A stretch of DNA of 64,000 bases from Zobellella endophytica (GCF_003012775.1 NZ_PXYG01000006.1:62001-126000); one strand, 5' to 3'; counted from the stretch's first letter, positions 52,414-61,114 are shown. The notes: a model not told the origin generated them from the letters alone. Numbers and translations are program-made.

Positions 52414-53844
52414 TTATCGCTTCGGCATCAGCAGGTAATAGAACACCCCGCCCAGGGCGGCGCCGATCAGCCAGCCATAGCCGTTGAGCTCGGCCAGCGC
52501 CGGCACCAGCACGGTGGAGATGGAAAACAGCGCCGCCAGGCCGAAGGCGGTCAGCGCCCTGGCGTTCCAACCGTTCTGGTAGTAGTAGGCGCCCTTGGGA
52601 TCGGTGGAGAACAGCTGTTCCATATCAAGCGTCTGCTTCTTCACCAGGTAGTAGTCCACCACTATGATGCCGTAGAAGGGCGCGACGATGGCCCCCAGGG
52701 CGTTGACGAAGCCGGGGATGCCGATCTGGCTTATCACCGAGACCCAGAGCGCTCCCACGAAGAAGGCCACCCCGGCGGTGATCAGGCCGCCGATGCGAAA
52801 GCTGATCACCCTGGGGAACAGGTTGGCCAGGTCGTAGGCCGGCGGTATGAAGTTGGCCACCAGGTTGATGCCGACAGTGGCGGCGAAGAAAGTCAGCGCC
52901 GCCACTATGGTCAGGGGCAGGGAGTCCACCCGCTCCACGATATCGGCCGGGTTGGTCAACGCCTCGCCGAACAGCACCAGGGTACCGGCGGTAATGATCA
53001 GCGCGATAAAGGAGAAGAAGGCCACGTTGAGCGGCAGCCCCAGCAGGTTGCCGATCTTCATCTCCCGCTCGCTGCGCACGAAACGGGTGAAGTCGCCGAA
53101 GTTGATCACCACGGCGGCAAAATAGGCCACCATGGTGCCGACGATGGCGGTAAAGGCCGCCAGGTCACTGCCCTGGTAATCGCCACCGCCGCTGAAGATG
53201 GTACCCACCGCCGGGAGCAGCTGATCGCCGGCCTGAACCCATACGATCGCCATCAGCGCCAGCATCACCACATAGACCAGAGGACCGGCCCAGTTGAGGA
53301 AGGTCTTGATCTTGTCGATACCCTGCCAGAACAGCAGGATCTGGAACAGCCAGACGATGACGAATGACAGCCAGGCGGTGCCGGACAATCCCAGGAAGCT
53401 GCTGCCGTTGCCCACGCCCCAGAGCGCGGTGAGCAGCAGGGTCACGGCGGTGGAGGCGAAATAGGTCTGTACCCCGTACCAGAAGATGCCGATGATGGCG
53501 CGCAGCAGGGCCGGAAAGTTGGCGCCGCGCACCCCCATGCTGGCGCGGATCATCACCGGGAAGGGGATGCCGTACTTGACGCTGGGCTTGCCGGTCAGGT
53601 TGACCAGCACCATCACGATAACACCGGCCAGGATGATGGCGGCCATCACCGCCCAGCCGTTCAGGCCGTAGGACAGGAACAGCGAGGCGGCCAGGGTATA
53701 GCCGAACAGACTCTGAATGTCGTTGGACCAGACGTTGAAGATTTCAAACCAGCCCCAGCTGCGGTCTTTGTGCTTGATGGGAGCCAGATCCTCGTTATAA
53801 AGCAGAGGATCGATATTTTTGATCTCGAGTTCCTTCTCTTCCAT
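52414..53844 (-). CDS. NCS1 family permease (allantoin/hydantoin/nucleobase type) (2)
   Basis: A 476-residue, 12-helix secondary transporter. ATG 53844 (MEEKELEIKNIDPLLYNEDL) follows CGAGGTGATGGT; the open frame to 54093 is not conserved. NCS1 landmarks are DRSWGWFEIFNVWSNDIQSL in helix 1, KYGIPFPVMIRASMGVRGAN and FPALLRAIIGIFWYGVQTYF, and a FGDFTRFVRSEREM segment typical of FurA/PucI/Mhp1-like members. It imports hydantoins, allantoin, uracil or cytosine with Na+ or H+. It shares the locus with a second NCS1 gene at 55072. Confidence 0.9.
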   Translation of the reverse strand: MEEKELEIKNIDPLLYNEDLAPIKHKDRSWGWFEIFNVWSNDIQSLFGYTLAASLFLSYGLNGWAVMAAIILAGVIVMVLVNLTGKPSVKYGIPFPVMIRASMGVRGANFPALLRAIIGIFWYGVQTYFASTAVTLLLTALWGVGNGSSFLGLSGTAWLSFVIVWLFQILLFWQGIDKIKTFLNWAGPLVYVVMLALMAIVWVQAGDQLLPAVGTIFSGGGDYQGSDLAAFTAIVGTMVAYFAAVVINFGDFTRFVRSEREMKIGNLLGLPLNVAFFSFIALIITAGTLVLFGEALTNPADIVERVDSLPLTIVAALTFFAATVGINLVANFIPPAYDLANLFPRVISFRIGGLITAGVAFFVGALWVSVISQIGIPGFVNALGAIVAPFYGIIVVDYYLVKKQTLDMEQLFSTDPKGAYYYQNGWNARALTAFGLAALFSISTVLVPALAELNGYGWLIGAALGGVFYYLLMPKR

Positions 53845-53948
53845 ACCATCACCTCGGGTTGTTGAGCTTGCATTATGCCTCCACATGCCAGGTTCAAACG
53901 GGGTCGATAGACCCCTCATCCCGGTGCGCAGGACACGAATATGGCTAA

Positions 53949-54178
53949 TTAACCCTGCCGAAGGGCGGCAGCCAGTTTCTCCGACAAACCGACGCTGTCT
54001 ACCGACGACAGCCCCGGCACCACGCATTCGACCCCGTCTTCCCGTACACAAGCTTCGGACAACTCGGCCAATAACGACAGGGATCCGCAACAATCTCGGC
54101 GCCGGTCAGCGGGATGGCAGACAGTAAAGCCGCCGAGGTGCCGGTTATAAACCGGCGACGATTGATCTCTGGCATCAT
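53949..54178 (-). pseudogene. short Tat-signal protein, apparently frameshifted
   Basis: ATG 54178 follows CAGGAGCACCGC and encodes MMPEINRRRFITGTSAALLS and then AIPLTGAEIVADP, a textbook twin-arginine signal. The frame then runs into low-quality sequence and stops at 53999. The neighbouring frame reads SLSLLAELSEACVREDGVEC and VVPGLSSVDSVGLSEKLAAA up to TAA 53949, a better-looking continuation, so one base is gained or lost near 54085-54090. Even repaired it would be only about 75 residues. Family unknown. It lies 28 bp after the exported racemase-like gene. Confidence 0.45.
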
Positions 54179-54206
54179 GCGGTGCTCCTGTTCCCTCGTT
54201 GAGTCG

Positions 54207-54989
54207 TTACTCGCCCTGGATCACCTTGACGGCGGCACGGGTCGCGGCATTCACGGCCACGACCAGAGGCACCTCGAAATCCGGTTGCAGACGTAATGCC
54301 GAAGCCGACAGCGGACCACCGCCCATGATGACCGCTTGCGCCCCGTCGAGCTCCACCGACTCCGTCACCGCGGCGGCCAGGGCCTGATCCAGTTCTGCCG
54401 GTGACTTGACCAGTTCCATGGGGTCTCCGCTGGTGACCCTGGTGCCGCGATACAGCGACTCGTATCCCAGCTCGGTCGCCTTCTGCCGGAATGATTCGAT
54501 GAGCGCCTCATCCGGGGTGACGGTCACGATGCCGAATCCGCGATTGCCACGCGCCGCTTCATGAAACACCTCTTCACCGATACCGAATACCGGAATATCC
54601 ACCGCGGCGCGCAGCTCTGCCAGCCCAGGATCGCTGAAGGCCGATACGATAAGGGCGGCCACCTGTTCGTCCGTGGCGGCTTCCACACCAATCGCCACCA
54701 CGCCCGCAACGGCATCGAGCATATCCTGAGGGGTAGTGAGCAGGGCCGGCGCCCCCGTGTTGCTTCTTCCCAACACCTTCACCGCCCCCGCGCTTTCGAG
54801 TCGGGCAAGGTCAACCATAGACTGTGTGGCCTGTTCGTTGGAGTTGGGGTTGATCAGCACTATGGTTTTGGCGGCATCCGGCAGAGAACTGATGTCGGAC
54901 GACGCTTCCGCCAACACGGGCGTCGTCAGGGACAGGGCCAACAGGTAACCGACAAAACGGCAGCGTGGGTGCAATAGTGATATAAACAT
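54207..54989 (-). CDS. exported Asp/Glu/hydantoin racemase-like protein lacking both catalytic cysteines
   Basis: A 260-residue protein. GGAGAGATAGCCCC precedes ATG 54989. A Sec signal (VGYLLALSLTTPVLAEAS) is followed by the hydantoin/Asp-Glu racemase fold: IVLINPNSNEQATQSMVDLA, then IVSAFSDPGLAEL and VFGIGEEVFHEAARGNRGFG. In the paralogue at 56592 the two catalytic residues are Cys77 (LACFGDPG) and Cys182 (VLGCAGMS); here the aligned residues are Ala117 and Gly224. It is therefore probably not a racemase, but may bind a hydantoin- or allantoin-like ligand in the periplasm. It sits between two NCS1 permease genes. Confidence 0.82.
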   Translation of the reverse strand: MFISLLHPRCRFVGYLLALSLTTPVLAEASSDISSLPDAAKTIVLINPNSNEQATQSMVDLARLESAGAVKVLGRSNTGAPALLTTPQDMLDAVAGVVAIGVEAATDEQVAALIVSAFSDPGLAELRAAVDIPVFGIGEEVFHEAARGNRGFGIVTVTPDEALIESFRQKATELGYESLYRGTRVTSGDPMELVKSPAELDQALAAAVTESVELDGAQAVIMGGGPLSASALRLQPDFEVPLVVAVNAATRAAVKVIQGE

Positions 54990-55071
54990 GGGGCTATCTC
55001 TCCATATCCATTGGTGGCATAGACGAAAAAGAAGTGCCCCACCCAGGATAAGGAGGGTGGGGCCGAGACCA

Positions 55072-56463
55072 TTACTGACGGAACCGCTGGCAGGGCTGCC
55101 AGTACTGCATCAGCAGGTAGTAGATGATGCCGGCGGGCAGCAGGCTGGCGTACCAGGACACGGAGGAGAAGGTCAGGGCCACCGCGGCGCCGGCCAGGGC
55201 GGCGATGACAGCACCGTAGTTGACGCCACGGTAGGGGCCGTTCTCGTCATAGAGTTTGTCCAGATCCAGCTTGCGGCGACGCAGGATGAAGTAGTCCACC
55301 ACCATCACCGCGAAGATCGGGCCGAGGAAGGCCGAGTAGGTTTGCACGAACAGCTGCAGGCCGGCGGAGGATTCGTCCTTCACCAGTTCCCAGGGGAAGG
55401 TGCAGAACGCCAGCAGGCCCACCAATATGGTGGAGGTACGGAACTTCAGCTTGAACACGTCCATCAGGATATAGGTGGGCGGCACCACGTTGTTGAGCAC
55501 GTTGGTGGTGACTTGGGCGAAGGCGATGAACAGCAGGGTGATCACCAGCAGCGGGGTGTTGTCGACGGCGCTGGCAAACACCTGGATGGGGTCGGACACC
55601 CCGGTGGCACCGGACACCATCAGCCCGATCAGCCCCATGAACAGGGTGCAGGGCAGGATGGACATGGCATAGATGACGGTGAGCAGGCCCGGCCTGGTGC
55701 CTTCCTTCAGCTCGCGGGAATAGTCGCTGACGTTGAGCATCATGGTGCTGTAGATACCGAGGAACAGCATGGTCGCCCCCCAGAACGGCATCCCCCAGGT
55801 ACCTTCCATATGCACCAGGTTGGTGGTGATCTCGTCGCCGTAGCGGTTGATCACGCTGTAGAACATATACACCAGTGCCAGCAGGATGAAGCCGCTGCCC
55901 ACGTTTTCCAGCCATTTGATGCCCTGGAAGCCGAAGATCGACAGGCCAATCTGCAAGAACTGGAACAGGATGAAGAACAGCACCAGGTTGTCGAAGCCGA
56001 ACAAGGTGGCCGATACCGCGTTCAGGGCGCCGGCACCGATCCAGCTCTGGAAACCGTACCAGACGATGGCCGGCACCGCCCGCACCAGCCCCGGGAAGCG
56101 GGTGCCGGCAAAGCCGAAGGCGCCGCGCGCCTGCACCATGAAGGGAATGCCGTACTTGTAGCCGGCAGCGCCATTCAGGGCCAGGGCGATACCGATCACG
56201 AAGCAGCCGATGGCGATGGCCATGGTTGCCTGCAGCAAGTTGAGGGTACCCACTATGCTGGAGCCCATGGTAAAGGTACCGATGGAGACACAGCCGCCGA
56301 ACCAGGCCAGCAGGTAGGAAACCCGCCCCATGATCCGGTGTTTCTGGGGAGCCAGGGATTCTTCACCGGCTTTCTTGTCATGTCCTTCGACGGCGGCAGC
56401 CGGCTTGGCATTGGCCTGGGCCATGGGAATCGCGGTTTCGCTGTTAACTTGTTGGATTGCCAT
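55072..56463 (-). CDS. NCS1 family permease (allantoin/hydantoin/nucleobase type) (1)
   Basis: A 463-residue, 12-helix transporter. Landmarks are YLLAWFGGCVSIGTFTMGSS, KYGIPFMVQARGAFGFAGTR, FPGLVRAVPAIVWYGFQSWI and NVSDYSRELKEGTRPG. It is only moderately similar to the other NCS1 gene (52414), with a different N-terminus (Ala/Lys-rich, 40 residues), suggesting a different substrate, for example one carrying hydantoin and the other allantoin or a pyrimidine. It follows the racemase gene by 128 bp on the same strand. Confidence 0.9.
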   Translation of the reverse strand: MAIQQVNSETAIPMAQANAKPAAAVEGHDKKAGEESLAPQKHRIMGRVSYLLAWFGGCVSIGTFTMGSSIVGTLNLLQATMAIAIGCFVIGIALALNGAAGYKYGIPFMVQARGAFGFAGTRFPGLVRAVPAIVWYGFQSWIGAGALNAVSATLFGFDNLVLFFILFQFLQIGLSIFGFQGIKWLENVGSGFILLALVYMFYSVINRYGDEITTNLVHMEGTWGMPFWGATMLFLGIYSTMMLNVSDYSRELKEGTRPGLLTVIYAMSILPCTLFMGLIGLMVSGATGVSDPIQVFASAVDNTPLLVITLLFIAFAQVTTNVLNNVVPPTYILMDVFKLKFRTSTILVGLLAFCTFPWELVKDESSAGLQLFVQTYSAFLGPIFAVMVVDYFILRRRKLDLDKLYDENGPYRGVNYGAVIAALAGAAVALTFSSVSWYASLLPAGIIYYLLMQYWQPCQRFRQ

Positions 56464-56591
56464 TGGTTTATCCTCGGTATTCCATCACTGGGTCGCGTTG
56501 TCGCCACCCTTTCCTCTGCCGGCCGCCTTGAGCCGTGCATCCTGTTCAGGCAACCGGGTGTCCCCGACTGCCGCTGTTGACCGCCCCCGGA

Positions 56592-57326
56592 TCAGGCGAT
56601 TTTCAGGTTACGCCCGGGGTTGGCCAGTTCGGGTCGGGGCCAGTTGAAAGTCAGTACCTTGCTGGTGCCCAGTTTCATCTCCACCATGGCTTCACAGAGT
56701 TTGACCGCGGCCAGGGTGCCATCGATCACCGGAATGCCGATTTCCTGCTCGATATGGGTGCGGTATTGGGACATACCGGCACAGCCCAGCACGATGGACT
56801 CGGCGTGATCCTCTTCCCGCGCCCGCCGGCACTCGGCGATCACCTTGGCGATGGCGGTATCCGGCGAATGGGCCAGATCCAGCACCTGGATCGGGGTGGT
56901 GCGGATCTTCTTGCACTGTTCGCCGAAGCCGTAGCGGCTGACCAGGTGCTCGGTCATGAAGCGGACCCGCGGCGAGGTGGTCACCACGCTGAAGCAGGCA
57001 CCGACCATGGCCGCCATGTGGAAGGCCGCCTCGGCGATGCCCAGTACCGGCTTGTCGGTCAGCTCACGGGCCGCATACAGGCCCGGATCGCCGAAACAGG
57101 CCAGCACATAGGCATCCACCTCCTGCTCCCTGTCTCCCCTGGCGATTTCTTCCAGCACTCCGGGCACCGCCAGCGCCTCGTCGTAGAAGCTCTCGATGGC
57201 GCTGGGCCCGCTGGCCGGGCTGACCGCCATGATCTCAGTATCGGGCCGGGCCACCGCATCGGCCAGTCGCTGCAACGCATCGGTGAACGACTGGGTGGTG
57301 TTGGGATTGATGATCTTGATCCGCAT
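56592..57326 (-). CDS. hydantoin/allantoin racemase
   Basis: A 244-residue Asp/Glu racemase-superfamily enzyme of the HyuA/HpxA type. MRIKIINPNTTQSFTDALQR and the two catalytic cysteines Cys77 (VLACFGDPGLYAA) and Cys182 (IVLGCAGMSQY) are intact. It interconverts enantiomers of allantoin or 5-substituted hydantoins so that a stereospecific hydrolase can act. It is the first gene of a minus-strand locus; a 375-bp upstream region contains two palindromes. The amidohydrolases that would use its product are not in the window. ACAAGGAGTTAGTC precedes ATG 57326. Confidence 0.9.
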   Translation of the reverse strand: MRIKIINPNTTQSFTDALQRLADAVARPDTEIMAVSPASGPSAIESFYDEALAVPGVLEEIARGDREQEVDAYVLACFGDPGLYAARELTDKPVLGIAEAAFHMAAMVGACFSVVTTSPRVRFMTEHLVSRYGFGEQCKKIRTTPIQVLDLAHSPDTAIAKVIAECRRAREEDHAESIVLGCAGMSQYRTHIEQEIGIPVIDGTLAAVKLCEAMVEMKLGTSKVLTFNWPRPELANPGRNLKIA

Positions 57327-57654
57327 GACTAACTCCTTGTTTACGAATTTACTGATTTATTGTTAACAATTTAATACTAGAACAACATTTAACAAGCTGT
57401 AAACATGTTTACGATATAAATTTTAATCGTAAAAAATAAAGGCAATCATCATGCCAGCCGAGTAACTGACATTATCATCAAAATTAAAAGTCATTGAAAT
57501 TGAAGAAATTTATATTTCAAAACCAGGATACCCCGAGGTCCGAGAGGCGGGAAAAAGCCACGGCTGTCGTCGGTGACGCCACCTAATGGTGCACCATGAA
57601 ATAGTTAATCGTTAGCAATTATGTGATCCAGTGCACCCATTGCGGGCAACAAAA
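57327..57654. promoter_or_regulatory. regulatory region of the racemase operon, with two palindromes
   Basis: The AT-rich gap carries ATTGTTAACAAT at 57359-57370, a perfect palindrome matching the site before the GntR gene, and a second perfect palindrome GTAAACATGTTTAC at 57399-57412. A half site CGTAAACAAGG overlaps the ribosome-binding region. The first is 33 bp from the start codon, well placed for repression. The two palindromes may bind different regulators, for example GntR and RpiR. The remainder (57420-57654) has no gene. Confidence 0.6.
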
Positions 57655-57674
57655 AACCCTCCGGGTGGAGGGTT
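57655..57674 (-). terminator. terminator of yeeN
   Basis: On the minus strand the stem AACCCTCC, loop ACCC, GGAGGGTT is followed by a run of Ts, 28 bases after the yeeN stop. Confidence 0.85.
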
Positions 57675-57701
57675 CGACGCTATTCTGCCGGTACGCCGGC
57701 G

Positions 57702-58418
57702 TTAGAACTCGGCGTTATGATAGACGCTCTGCACATCGTCCACGTCGTTGAGCATGTCGAGGAACTTCTCCAACTGGGCCACGTCGTCGCCGCTGACAGG
57801 GGTCGTGGTCTGGGGCACGAACTGGATGGCGTCCACCTCGAAGTCGATGCCCTCGAAGGCTTCGGTCAGCGCCTGCTTGGCCTTGAAATACTCGGTGTGG
57901 GGTGCGAACACGGTGATCCGGCCGTCTTCGTTCTCGATGTCGGTCACGTCCACATCGGCCGTCATCAGGGCCTCCAGCACGGCGTCTTCGTCGTCGCCCT
58001 CGAACGCCAGGATGGCGCAGTGATCGAACATGTGGCTGACGGTGCCGGAGGTGCCCAGCTTGGCCTTGACCCGGTTGAAACACTGGCGCACATCGCCGAT
58101 GGTCCTGTTGGGGTTGTCGGTCAGGCAGTCCACGATCACCATGCAGTTGCCCGGGCCAAAACCTTCGTAACGGGCGGGTGAGAAGTCCTCACCGGCGCCG
58201 CCTTTGGCCTTTTCCAGCGCTTTTTCAACAACATGAGCCGGCACCTGGTCTTTCTTGGCGCGTTCGATCAGGCCGCGCAAAGACAGGTTGCCGTCAGGAT
58301 CTGCGCCACCGGACTTGGCGACCACGTAGATCTCGCGACCGTATTTGCTGTAGACCTTGCTCTTGGCATTCGCCGTTTTGGCGATGGATTCTTTGCGGTT
58401 TTGATAGGCTCTGCCCAT
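57702..58418 (-). CDS. yeeN: YebC/PmpR-family protein YeeN
   Basis: A 238-residue protein, the same length as E. coli YeeN. It starts [20 protein letters not shown], then [20 protein letters not shown], followed by [20 protein letters not shown] and the typical [20 protein letters not shown]. YebC-family members act as DNA-binding regulators or, as recently described, as ribosome factors that help at proline stretches. It is a single gene with its own terminator. Confidence 0.93.
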   Translation of the reverse strand: MGRAYQNRKESIAKTANAKSKVYSKYGREIYVVAKSGGADPDGNLSLRGLIERAKKDQVPAHVVEKALEKAKGGAGEDFSPARYEGFGPGNCMVIVDCLTDNPNRTIGDVRQCFNRVKAKLGTSGTVSHMFDHCAILAFEGDDEDAVLEALMTADVDVTDIENEDGRITVFAPHTEYFKAKQALTEAFEGIDFEVDAIQFVPQTTTPVSGDDVAQLEKFLDMLNDVDDVQSVYHNAEF

Positions 58419-58521
58419 GTTATTGTCCTGTTGATCATCGGAAGAGCGCGAATTTTACACACAGACATGCGGCAAATCTATTATTGGCCGCCCTTTCGGC
58501 GGCTGAACCCGACGATCAGGC

Positions 58522-58839
58522 TCAGGCTTCGATATCCAGCCCGCCGCCGGCCGCTTCGCCCGGCTGCCGGTAGCGCCTGGCAATCACCTGCATCCGGCGG
58601 CTCATGGCAGTGTTGGCCCCGACCCAGCACACCCCGTTGTGCATGCCCAGCCAGGCTTCGAACGCGGCCTCACGCCGGTTCCTGTCCCGCTCCCTGTCCC
58701 GCTTGCGGATGGCCACGTAGGGCTGCACCGCCTTGATCACCGGTATGGCCGGGCGGCGGAGATTATCGGCCTGGGCCGCTTCCGTCGTCGGCTGGGCCAG
58801 GTTGGGCGCGATGTTGGGCAGGATCACCGGTATTGCCAT
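58522..58839 (-). CDS. small basic hypothetical protein
   Basis: A 105-residue protein. GGAGGTCATT precedes ATG 58839. The N-terminal part (MAIPVILPNIAPNLAQPTTE) is Pro-rich; a strongly charged helix (RKRDRERDRNRREAAFEAWL) follows. No signal peptide or known domain is recognised. It is probably real because of the ribosome-binding site and codon use. Confidence 0.65.
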   Translation of the reverse strand: MAIPVILPNIAPNLAQPTTEAAQADNLRRPAIPVIKAVQPYVAIRKRDRERDRNRREAAFEAWLGMHNGVCWVGANTAMSRRMQVIARRYRQPGEAAGGGLDIEA

Positions 58840-58962
58840 AATGACCTCCAGAGCCGGGAATGCTCGGTTATATTATGAACATCCTTGGCCATTTTGACCG
58901 CCTGTCCGCCGCCGGTGCGGCATTTTTTATCGCGCCCGGCGGACCAGCGAAGGAGAGAAACG

Positions 58963-59379
58963 ATGCAAAAGCAGCTGGAAGGCGGTTGCCTGTGCGGCAG
59001 GGTACGTTATCGCATCACCCGGCCCCCGATCGATGCCGGCTACTGCCACTGCCGGCTCTGCCAGCGCGCGAGCGGGGCGCCGGTACTGGCCTGGCTGACG
59101 GTCGCCGCCGACGGCTTCGCCTACCAGGGCGCGGTCCCGGCCAGCTTCCATTCCAGCCGGCGCTATCAGCGGGAATTCTGCGCCCATTGCGGCACCCAGA
59201 TCGCCTTCCGCCGTTGTCGGGACGCTAAGACGGTCGACGTGACCCTGGCCAGCCTCGACGACCCCACAACAGTGGCGCCCCAGTATCATATCTGGCGGCA
59301 GAGCCGCATCGGCTGGTTCGATACCGCGGATCGGCTGCCCCGCCATGCCGATGCAGGACCCGACACCCATGACGACTGA
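58963..59379 (+). CDS. GFA-domain (glutathione-dependent formaldehyde-activating-like) protein
   Basis: A 138-residue zinc protein. ATG 58963 follows GAAGGAGAG. The zinc motifs are GGCLCGRVRYR, YCHCRLCQRASGAP and REFCAHCGTQIAFRR, the standard CxC...CxxC...CxxC set of the GFA family. Members are mostly uncharacterised. The C-terminus (QSRIGWFDTADRLPRH) is typical. It is followed by a palindromic repeat at 59392. Confidence 0.87.
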   Translation: MQKQLEGGCLCGRVRYRITRPPIDAGYCHCRLCQRASGAPVLAWLTVAADGFAYQGAVPASFHSSRRYQREFCAHCGTQIAFRRCRDAKTVDVTLASLDDPTTVAPQYHIWRQSRIGWFDTADRLPRHADAGPDTHDD

Positions 59380-59391
59380 GGCGTGGGCCGT

Positions 59392-59488
59392 CGGCCAAAG
59401 GGCACGACTCCGCCGACACGCTATAAATACCTCCCTGTACGCTCTCTGTTTCATCCCTGAAACAGAAGGTCGGCGGAGTCGTGCCCTT
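59392..59488 (+). repeat. dispersed palindromic repeat, copy 2 (full, perfect arms)
   Basis: The left arm AAGGGCACGACTCCGCCGAC (59398-59417) and right arm GTCGGCGGAGTCGTGCCCTT (59469-59488) are a perfect 20-bp inverted repeat. Between them are the unit ACGCTATAAATACCTCCCTG shared with the other copies and an inner hairpin CTGTTTCA-TCCC-TGAAACAG (59446-59465). It lies between convergent genes and may end transcription or represent a MITE/REP-like element. Confidence 0.75.
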
Positions 59489-59539
59489 CGTCCTCCCCAA
59501 GGCTCCGGTGTCGCCTGCCGGCACCATGGCTTTCCTGCG

Positions 59540-60319
59540 TCAGGACTGGTGCTCAAGAGATAGCAGGAAGGCCCGGATCCGCTCCACCGTCGGCAGCGGG
59601 TGTGAAATAAAGGGCGCATGGGACGCCTTGGGCTCGATATGGCTCTGGCTGTGCGGTGCCAGGGCATCCACCAGGGCCACGGCCTTCTTCGGCACCAGGC
59701 CATCGAGCCGGCCGTAAAGCCGCAGCATGGGCACCCGCAGCGATCCCAGCAGGGGGCGCAGATCGCTGTCGCCCAGCAGGGCCAGGCCGGCGGCCAGGGC
59801 CCCGGCGTCGGGCCCCGGCTTGCGGCTCAGGCTGTCGCGCAGGCGGCGGATATCCTCTCTCGCGTGTTCGCTGCCCATCGCCTGCAACGCCAGGAAACGG
59901 TTCACCACCTGCTGGTGATCCTCCGCCAGCTGGCGCTGGAATTCCGCCAGCACCCCCGGCTTGATGCCGGGCCAGTCGACATCGGCGACAAACCTGGGCG
60001 AGCTGGCGAGGGTGATCAGGGCCTCGACCCGGGCCGGCGCCAGCAGGGCGGCATGGGTGGCGATCAGCCCGCCCAGGGACCAGCCCAGCAGCGCCGCCCG
60101 CGGCGGCATCACCCGCAACACCGCCCGGGTCCAGTCTTCCAGGCCGGCCTCCCGTGGCAGTGCGCCGCTGTGGCCGAAGCCGGGCAGATCCACCAGGTGC
60201 AGGCTGAAATCCGCCTCCAGCAGCGAGGCCAGTTCCCGCCAGACGGCACCGTTCATGCCCCAGCCGTGCAGCAGCACCAGATCCGGCCCCCGGCCGCGCC
60301 GTTCTACGTATAAACTCAT
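59540..60319 (-). CDS. bioH: pimeloyl-[ACP] methyl ester esterase
   Basis: A 259-residue alpha/beta hydrolase (E. coli BioH is 256). Oxyanion region VLLHGWGMNGAVWRELASLL, nucleophile elbow LLGWSLGGLIATHAAL (Ser), the acid in RLYGRLDGLVP, and the final His in KASHAPFISHP. It removes the methyl group from pimeloyl-ACP methyl ester, ending pimelate assembly for biotin. It is divergent from comF with 28 bp between starts, as in E. coli. Confidence 0.92.
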   Translation of the reverse strand: MSLYVERRGRGPDLVLLHGWGMNGAVWRELASLLEADFSLHLVDLPGFGHSGALPREAGLEDWTRAVLRVMPPRAALLGWSLGGLIATHAALLAPARVEALITLASSPRFVADVDWPGIKPGVLAEFQRQLAEDHQQVVNRFLALQAMGSEHAREDIRRLRDSLSRKPGPDAGALAAGLALLGDSDLRPLLGSLRVPMLRLYGRLDGLVPKKAVALVDALAPHSQSHIEPKASHAPFISHPLPTVERIRAFLLSLEHQS

Positions 60320-60347
60320 CAGATATCCCTTTTATCGACAGCGCCCC

Positions 60348-61043
60348 ATGATAAAGCGCCTCGCCGCCTGCTTACAATCGAGCCCGCTCTGGTGGGGCCA
60401 GTGCCTGCTATGCCGGCACGATTGCGAGCAGCAAACGCTGATCTGTCGCCAGTGCCGGGACGAATTGCCCCAGTTGGCACGCCCCTGTACCCGGTGCGGC
60501 TTTCCGCTGGCGGTGGAGGACGCACACTGCGGCCAGTGCCAGCGGCGGCCACCGCCCTGGCAGCGCATGCAGGTACTCGCCGACTTTGCCCCGCCCTACA
60601 GCGACCTGATCCACCAGCTGAAATACCACCGCAAGCCGCTCCACGGCCGCCTGCTCGGCCAGTTGCTGGCGGCGGCGGTCAGCCCGCCCCTGCCCGAGGT
60701 GATACTGCCGGTGCCGCTGCATTGGTGGCGGAAACTGCGCCGGGGTTACAACCAGGCGGAAGAGATAGCCCGCGGGGTACAGCAGGTGCTCGGCATTACG
60801 GTCGACCCGGGGGCCTTGCAACGCGTCCGGATGACCGCGTCCCAGACCCGTCTCAGCCGCCGCCAACGGCGGCTGAACCTGCACCGGGCCTTTGTGGCCC
60901 GCCCGCGGGACTACCGCCACGTGGCGCTGCTGGATGACGTGATCACCACCGGCACCACCATGGCCGAACTGACCCACCTGTTGCACCGACAGGGGGTGGA
61001 GTCGGTGGAAGTATGGGCGCCCTGCCGGACTCTTGAACACTGA
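60348..61043 (+). CDS. gntX: ComF/GntX family phosphoribosyltransferase-like protein
   Basis: A 231-residue protein. ATG 60348 opens MIKRLAACLQSSPLWWGQCL and leads into a zinc-finger-like N-terminus (CLLCRHDCEQQTLICRQCRD, CTRCGFPLAVEDAHCGQCQR). The PRT domain has the PRPP loop VALLDDVITTGTTMAELTHL. E. coli GntX (YhgH) occupies the same place between bioH and nfuA and is needed for use of extracellular DNA or gluconate. The longer open frame reaching 59961 is antisense to bioH. Confidence 0.9.
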   Translation: MIKRLAACLQSSPLWWGQCLLCRHDCEQQTLICRQCRDELPQLARPCTRCGFPLAVEDAHCGQCQRRPPPWQRMQVLADFAPPYSDLIHQLKYHRKPLHGRLLGQLLAAAVSPPLPEVILPVPLHWWRKLRRGYNQAEEIARGVQQVLGITVDPGALQRVRMTASQTRLSRRQRRLNLHRAFVARPRDYRHVALLDDVITTGTTMAELTHLLHRQGVESVEVWAPCRTLEH

Positions 61044-61114
61044 CAACTATTCAAGCGCAGGCAACAAGAGTATGATAAAAGTTGAGTTGTTTAGTCAGGT
61101 TTACGAGGATAGCG

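Noticed and set aside
54207-54989. annotation as a functional allantoin/hydantoin racemase
   Set aside because: Both catalytic cysteines are replaced and the protein carries a secretion signal; only the fold is supported.
57601-57654. GTTAGCAATT near 57611 as an attC-like core
   Set aside because: There is no paired left core and the region is a core intergenic gap with its own terminator.
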